A stretch of DNA of 64,000 nt. It comes from Collinsella sp. (lineage in GTDB: Bacteria > Actinomycetota > Coriobacteriia > Coriobacteriales > Coriobacteriaceae). Positions 59,625 through 64,000 of the stretch are shown one piece after another; position 1 is the stretch's first letter; each line of letters begins with the position of its first letter. A program made the position numbers and the translations under genes. A model generated the notes under the pieces. It was not told the DNA's origin and searched no databases. It worked only from the letters and a program-made list of their open reading frames with translations. The stretch covers positions 62,001-126,000 of the forward strand of contig DXZS01000025.1 in NCBI GenBank assembly GCA_019419505.1, in the 5' to 3' direction.

Positions 59625-59707
59625 AAGTTTCCTGCTCTACAGTCCTGCTCGCACGGAGAGCATATTAAGTGCTTTCCTTTGCGTGCGGAACTCGCGATAA
59701 ACTTCAT
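59625..59707 (-). repeat. 83-bp structured repeat, copy 1
   Basis: Arms: 59625-59650 (AAGTTTCCTGCTC...) and 59682-59707 (...GCGATAAACTTCAT). The centre is a 9-bp stem, GGAGAGCAT / GTGCTTTCC, with loop ATTAA (59655-59677). Read on the minus strand it opens with ATGAAGTTTATCGCGAG (MKFIASSA...) and stays open to 59528. Both arms are perfectly repeated, inverted, in copy 2. Confidence 0.85.
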
Positions 59708-59862
59708 ATGCGTCCCTCCCGGGCGCAAGCAAAAGGGCTGGTTAATGCCGCTCGCTATTTAGTTAGACAGTCTATTCAGTAGTCAGATTACAGATCTGTA
59801 GATAGCCGCAGCAGCATCTTCCCAGATAAAACCGACCAAAATAAACCTGTCTCTATTTGGCA

Positions 59863-59995
59863 GGTTTCCCGTGGGGCGGGCACTGATGAAGTTTATCGCG
59901 AGTTCCGCACGAACAGGAGGCCACTTAATGTGGCCTCCGTCGTGAGCAGGACTGTAGAGCAGGAAACTTCATCAGTGCCCGCCCCACGGGAAACC
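59863..59995. repeat. 32-bp perfect inverted repeat enclosing copy 2
   Basis: Arms at 59863-59894 and 59964-59995 are exact reverse complements (GGTTTCCCGTGGGGCGGGCA at the left start). The whole 133-bp unit is nearly symmetric about 59927-59929, the loop of the central hairpin. The arms overlap the ends of copy 2. Confidence 0.88.
59886..59969 (+). repeat. 84-bp structured repeat, copy 2 (opposite orientation to copy 1)
   Basis: 59886-59911 matches the reverse complement of 59682-59707 exactly (26 bp), and 59944-59969 that of 59625-59650 (26 bp). The centre is a perfect 9-bp stem GGAGGCCAC / GTGGCCTCC with loop TTAAT (59916-59938). Compared with copy 1, two stem pairs change on both sides and two more change between G-U and G-C. 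Read on the plus strand from ATG 59886 it encodes MKFIASSARTGGHLMWPPS and stops at 59945. Confidence 0.88.
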
Positions 59996-60183
59996 GGCGG
60001 GATGGACCAGTTCAGATGGGGCTTTGATGCATGGGTGGTCTGTTGTTGTGCAAATGGGTATCATACTGTGGTTATTGCATCGACTCTGTGATGCATGTTT
60101 GTACGTTCCCGGCGGTCGGTTTGCCAGAAGCGCCCCGTCGGTTGTTCCAGACCCGTTTCGAAGAAAGGAAACCACACTAACCT

Positions 60184-61854
60184 ATGGCAGCTAAAAAATC
60201 ATCTCCCTTGAAGATCATTCCGCTCGGCGGCCTTGACGGCATCGGCAAGAACATGACGGTCTTCGAGTGCGGCGACGACATGGTGCTCGTCGATGCCGGT
60301 CTCATGTTCCCGGATGACTCCCAGCCCGGTATCGACCTGGTTCTTCCCGACTACACCTATGTTCTGGAGAACGAGGAGAAGCTCCGCGGTATCGTCGTCA
60401 CCCACGGCCACGAGGACCACACCGGTTCGCTTCCGTACCTCCTGCAGGACCTCAACAACAAGGTGCCCATCTTTTCGAGCAAGCTGACGCTTGGCTTTAT
60501 CGAGGGCAAGCTTTCTGAGTTCCGCATCCGCGCGCCCAAGTTCCGTGAGGTCAAGGGCGGCAGCCATGTCAACCTTGGCGGTATCTCGCTCGACTTCTTC
60601 TCGATGACGCACTCCATCCCCGGCGCTCTGGGCGTGTTCATTCGCACCAATCAGGGCACCGTTATGCACACCGGCGACTTTAAGCTCGACCAGACCCCCA
60701 TCGACGGCGTCACGCCCGACTATGCCGCTATCAGCCGCTTTGCCAAGCAGGGCATCGACCTGTTGCTGTCCGACTCCACCAATGCCACGGTTCCCGGCTT
60801 TACCAAGTCCGAGGCCGAGGTCGGTCCCAACTTGCTGCACGCAATCAAGAACGCCCCGGGTCGCGTGTTCGTCGCTTCGTTCTCGAGCCACATCCATCGT
60901 TTGCAGCAGATCTGCGATGCCGCCCGCAAGTGCGGCCGTAAGGTCGTTGTGACCGGTCGCTCCATGCTCACCAACACCCGCGTCGCGCGCGAGCTGGGCT
61001 ACCTCAACATCGACGATGCCGATATCATCGATGCCTTCGATATCGATAACCTGCCCGACGACAAGATCGTCGTCATGTGCACCGGTTCGCAGGGCGAGCC
61101 GCTGTCGGCCCTGTCCCGCATGGCCAATGGCGAGCACAAGACGCTCTCTATCCACGAGGGCGATACCGTCATCCTCTCGGCAACTCCTGTTCCCGGCAAC
61201 GAGAAAGCCGTCCAGCAGGTCGTCAACAGCCTGGCCAAGCTCGGCTGCGACGTGTGGGATAAGAACCGCGCTCTTGTCCACGTCTCGGGCCACGGCAGCC
61301 AGGAGGAGCTTAAGCTCCTGATGGCCATGGCCAAGCCCACGTACTTTATGCCGGTTCACGGTGAGGCCGTGCATCTGCGCGCCCATGCCCAGCTGGCCCG
61401 CAAGATGGGCATCAAGGACGATCATATCTTTATCCTCGATAACGGCGACACGCTCGAGATGCGCGGTGGCATCGTCAAGCGTGGTACGCCCGTCGAGTCC
61501 GGCGTCGTCTACGTCGACGGCCTGCGTATCGGCGATACCGACCCCATCGTCCTGCGCGATCGTCAGAAGCTCGCCAATGACGGTATGGTTACCGCTGTTG
61601 CCATCGTCTCGCTCAAGCACAAGAAGATCGAGGCCATCGAGTTTTCGGGCCGCGGCGTCTCGTTTGCCATCGACGACCAGTTCTCCGAGGATGCCTCCGC
61701 GTCCATCATGAAGACGATCGAGAAGGGCAAGTTCAGCTTTACGAGCAGCGGTTCCGATGCTATTCGTAAGGCCGTGCGCGATTCGCTCTCTAACTTTATC
61801 TGGAGCCGTACGCGCACCCGTCCGATGATCATCCCGGTCGTCATGGAGGTTTAG
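60184..61854 (+). CDS. rnj: Ribonuclease J
   Basis: Metallo-beta-lactamase/beta-CASP nuclease with endo- and 5'-3' exonuclease activity, used for mRNA turnover and rRNA processing in Gram-positives. The zinc motif is VVTHGHEDHTGSLPYLL, with FFSMTHSIPGALGV, MHTGDFKLDQTP, LLLSDSTNAT, MCTGSQGEPLSAL and HVSGHGSQEELKLL. Length 556. The ATG at 60184 has AAAGGAA about 13-15 nt upstream, rather far. It follows the inverted-repeat region and precedes ftsK, whose start is 1 nt after its stop. Confidence 0.95.
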   Translation: MAAKKSSPLKIIPLGGLDGIGKNMTVFECGDDMVLVDAGLMFPDDSQPGIDLVLPDYTYVLENEEKLRGIVVTHGHEDHTGSLPYLLQDLNNKVPIFSSKLTLGFIEGKLSEFRIRAPKFREVKGGSHVNLGGISLDFFSMTHSIPGALGVFIRTNQGTVMHTGDFKLDQTPIDGVTPDYAAISRFAKQGIDLLLSDSTNATVPGFTKSEAEVGPNLLHAIKNAPGRVFVASFSSHIHRLQQICDAARKCGRKVVVTGRSMLTNTRVARELGYLNIDDADIIDAFDIDNLPDDKIVVMCTGSQGEPLSALSRMANGEHKTLSIHEGDTVILSATPVPGNEKAVQQVVNSLAKLGCDVWDKNRALVHVSGHGSQEELKLLMAMAKPTYFMPVHGEAVHLRAHAQLARKMGIKDDHIFILDNGDTLEMRGGIVKRGTPVESGVVYVDGLRIGDTDPIVLRDRQKLANDGMVTAVAIVSLKHKKIEAIEFSGRGVSFAIDDQFSEDASASIMKTIEKGKFSFTSSGSDAIRKAVRDSLSNFIWSRTRTRPMIIPVVMEV

Positions 61855-61855
61855 T

Positions 61856-64000
61856 TTGGCGCGTGGATCTGCACAAAACGCCAAAGGCAATAAGGCCAAT
61901 AACCAACCGGCATCTGCTAAGGGTGCCGGTTCCCATCTGCGCGCCAATAAGGGCCACGAGGCGGACTTCGACGATTTTGAGCCCTTGGTCGAGCCCTCGG
62001 CCAACCGCGATATCGCCGGCGTGGTCATCGCCGTTTTGGCGATTGCGTCCTTCATTGCCGTGATTTCGCCGGCGACTGCACCCGTTACGGCTGCGGTTGC
62101 CGGTTTCTACCACCTGGGCTTTGGTCTGGGCGCCTACGTGCTGCCGATCGTCATTTTGCTGTTTGCCGCCACGCTCTTTTTAGGCGAGGACTCGCCGCTC
62201 AACGTGCGCTCGGTCGCGGGCGGAGCCGTGGTCTTTATCGCCGTTATCTCCATTCTTTCGCTGGTGGTGCCGGGTACGAGCGACTCGTGTGACCTTATGT
62301 TCACTCCGCAAAATCTGTCCGCCTCGGGTGGCTACATCGGTGCGTTTATTGCGAGTGCGCTGCAGAATGCCCTGGGTAAGCCTATCGCGATGGTGGTCCT
62401 GTTGGGTCTGGCCGTCGTTGGTTTTGTCATCATCGGCTTTTCGGTGGGCGGCGTTTTGCGCTCTGCTCGCGACCGTGCGGCCGATTTTGCCGAGCGCCGT
62501 CGTGCCGACGTCAACGCGAGCCCGTGGGGTGACGACGAAGCCCTGTCGGTGCCCGGCGTTGCCCGTCCGCACCTGAGCATTCTTCGTCAAAAGGGCTCCG
62601 ATGCTGCCGTGACCACGGTCATGGGCAACGATGTGGACCCGGTTTTGGACGATGACGACGAGGACGAGGATCCGTTTGTCGACGTATCCGATGCCGTGGA
62701 GGCCGAGCGTGCTAAGACGACGCTGCTGCCGCGCCGTCATGTCAAGAAGGGCAAGGCCACACCCAAGTTGAATACAAGCGAGCCCGACCCGTCTTGGTCC
62801 GATAGCGAGATTGAGCTCACTGAGGGCGATGACGAGGACGACGAGGCTCCGATTGAGACCGCAAAGACAACTTTGCTTCCGCGTCGCCATGCAAAGCGCG
62901 ACCAGGTAACCGGTCAGCTTTCGATGGAAGACGACCCCGATAAGATTGACGAGTCCGAGCCGCCGTTTGTCGTGAATCCTGTCTCGGCAGCACCTCAGAT
63001 TCCCGACTTCTTGAAGCATCCCAAGGTTGCCGATGCGCCTGCCTCGAGTGCTGTCGGATCGGCTGCGGCTAGCGATGGGGGAGCGGACGGCGGCGCCGCA
63101 GATAACGAGGGCGAAGAAGAGGATGGCCTCAAGCTTCCGCCACTCGAAATCCTGCATGCCAACCCGCAGTCGGCTTCCTCCGCGTCTTCTGACAAGGAGC
63201 TGGAACAGACTGCCGAGTCTCTTCAGTCCACCTTGCTGGAGTTTGGTCGTAGTGCCCGCGTGGTCGGCTGGATCGCCGGCCCCACGGTGACGACCTTTAA
63301 GCTGCAACCTGGCGAGGGCGAGCGCGTGAGCAAGATTTCGAGCCTCGAGGACGATATCGCGCTTTCGCTCGCTGCCCAGTCGGTGCGTATCTTTGCCCCG
63401 ATCCCCGGCACCTCGCTCGTGGGCATCGAGATTCCCAACCGCAAGCGCCAGAACGTCAACCTGGGCGACGTGCTGCCCTATGTGAAGGGCGGTCCGCTCG
63501 AGCTGGCCATCGGCCGCGATGCCGAGGGCACGCCGGTTGTCGCCGACCTCGCCAAGATGCCCCACCTGCTTATTGCCGGTACGACCGGTTCTGGTAAGTC
63601 GGTGATGATCAATTCCATCATCACGACCTTGCTCATGCGCGCCCTTCCCGAGGACGTTCGCCTGATCATGGTCGACCCCAAGCGCGTCGAGCTTGCGGGC
63701 TATAACGGTCTGCCGCATCTTTACGTGCCTGTAGTGACCGAGCCCAAGCAGGCCGCGAGCGCCCTGCAATGGGCCGTGTCCGAGATGGAGCGTCGCCTGA
63801 AGGTCTTCGAGCGCCTTAACGTTCGTAAGATTTCGACCTATAACGAAAAGCAGGCCGCCGGCGAGTTTGAGCATTACGACAACCCGCCGCAAAAGATGCC
63901 CTACTTGGTCATCATCATTGACGAGCTCTCGGACCTGATGATGGTCGCCGGTAAGGATGTCGAGGCCTCGATCGTGCGTATTGCTCAGCTGGGCCGTGCC
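61856..64000 (+). CDS. ftsK: DNA translocase FtsK/SpoIIIE, C-terminus beyond window
   Basis: Hexameric DNA pump that clears and sorts chromosomes at the septum. The 715 visible residues hold an N-terminal membrane domain with about four segments (residues 50-205), a long acidic linker (about 215-450), the alpha region (VVGWIAGPTVTTFKLQPGEG) and the motor with Walker A LIAGTTGSGKSVMINS and Walker B YLVIIIDELSDLMMV. The gamma winged helix is cut off. The TTG at 61856 has GGAGG 6 nt upstream. The linker repeats AKTTLLPRRH at about 286 and 336. Together with the XerC-like gene it would act in dimer resolution. Confidence 0.95.
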   Translation, partial: MARGSAQNAKGNKANNQPASAKGAGSHLRANKGHEADFDDFEPLVEPSANRDIAGVVIAVLAIASFIAVISPATAPVTAAVAGFYHLGFGLGAYVLPIVILLFAATLFLGEDSPLNVRSVAGGAVVFIAVISILSLVVPGTSDSCDLMFTPQNLSASGGYIGAFIASALQNALGKPIAMVVLLGLAVVGFVIIGFSVGGVLRSARDRAADFAERRRADVNASPWGDDEALSVPGVARPHLSILRQKGSDAAVTTVMGNDVDPVLDDDDEDEDPFVDVSDAVEAERAKTTLLPRRHVKKGKATPKLNTSEPDPSWSDSEIELTEGDDEDDEAPIETAKTTLLPRRHAKRDQVTGQLSMEDDPDKIDESEPPFVVNPVSAAPQIPDFLKHPKVADAPASSAVGSAAASDGGADGGAADNEGEEEDGLKLPPLEILHANPQSASSASSDKELEQTAESLQSTLLEFGRSARVVGWIAGPTVTTFKLQPGEGERVSKISSLEDDIALSLAAQSVRIFAPIPGTSLVGIEIPNRKRQNVNLGDVLPYVKGGPLELAIGRDAEGTPVVADLAKMPHLLIAGTTGSGKSVMINSIITTLLMRALPEDVRLIMVDPKRVELAGYNGLPHLYVPVVTEPKQAASALQWAVSEMERRLKVFERLNVRKISTYNEKQAAGEFEHYDNPPQKMPYLVIIIDELSDLMMVAGKDVEASIVRIAQLGRA

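Noticed and set aside
59547..60183. CRISPR array in the repeat-rich gap
   Set aside because: Only two copies, in opposite orientation, with long conserved arms and no regularly spaced direct repeats or cas genes.
59547..60183. Retron or diversity-generating element
   Set aside because: Inverted repeats and hairpins are present but no reverse transcriptase gene is in the window.
60199..63892. Long minus-strand open frames opposite the RNase J gene and ftsK
   Set aside because: Composition shadows; no motif, no ribosome binding site, and the plus-strand genes are certain.

Overview
The window looks like chromosomal core DNA of a Gram-positive, high-GC anaerobe of the class Coriobacteriia, most likely Collinsella or a close relative. 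The reasons are an actinobacterial-type integration host factor (mihF) next to gmk and rpoZ, two-subunit glycyl-tRNA synthetase, AdhE plus pyruvate phosphate dikinase as fermentation enzymes, the MEP isoprenoid genes dxr and ispG, frequent GTG and TTG starts, and strong G/C third-position bias. The genus is an inference from gene content; no 16S rRNA gene is present. No tRNA or rRNA gene, CRISPR array or prophage was seen.

Layout: 1-712 is the start of dinB on the minus strand. 914-3436 is the ribosome and tRNA modification cluster rpsP-khpA-rimM-trmD-lepB. 3495-10493 holds glyQ-glyS, then the PPDK regulator and ppdK. 10704-17326 runs rplS, rnhB, yraN, comM, dprA, trmFO and a XerC-like recombinase. 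17546-27658 is the long block rpsB-tsf, pyrH-frr-uppS-cdsA-dxr-rseP-ispG-proS. Two minus-strand genes follow, a phosphotransferase-like kinase and adhE. A truncated REP-associated transposase with near-perfect 26-bp inverted ends lies at 31498-31756, beside rpmB (minus). 32350-37824 is a pyrimidine operon (leader, pyrR-pyrB-pyrC-pyrK-pyrD-pyrF). 38064-40474 is mihF-gmk-rpoZ-thiI. Then come comEA-comEC-holA, rpsT, lepA-dusB-hemW, two dnaJ genes, and mtaB-phoH-ybeY-dgkA-era-recO. Last are rpsO, pnp, an intergenic region packed with inverted repeats, an RNase J gene, and the first 715 codons of ftsK.

Most genes are collinear and tightly packed, often with stop-start overlaps, so translational coupling is likely. 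The most unusual parts are: (1) two inverted copies of an 83-84-bp element between pnp and the RNase J gene, with a covarying central hairpin and a 32-bp perfect flanking inverted repeat; (2) an identical 12-bp motif upstream of both ppdK and adhE, with helically phased repeats at ppdK; (3) a DnaJ-like protein whose C-terminal half is replaced by membrane segments, next to a normal dnaJ; (4) a site-2 protease carrying an inserted winged-helix-like segment; (5) a xerC gene with no usual start codon at the place where its N-terminus and Shine-Dalgarno site predict one.
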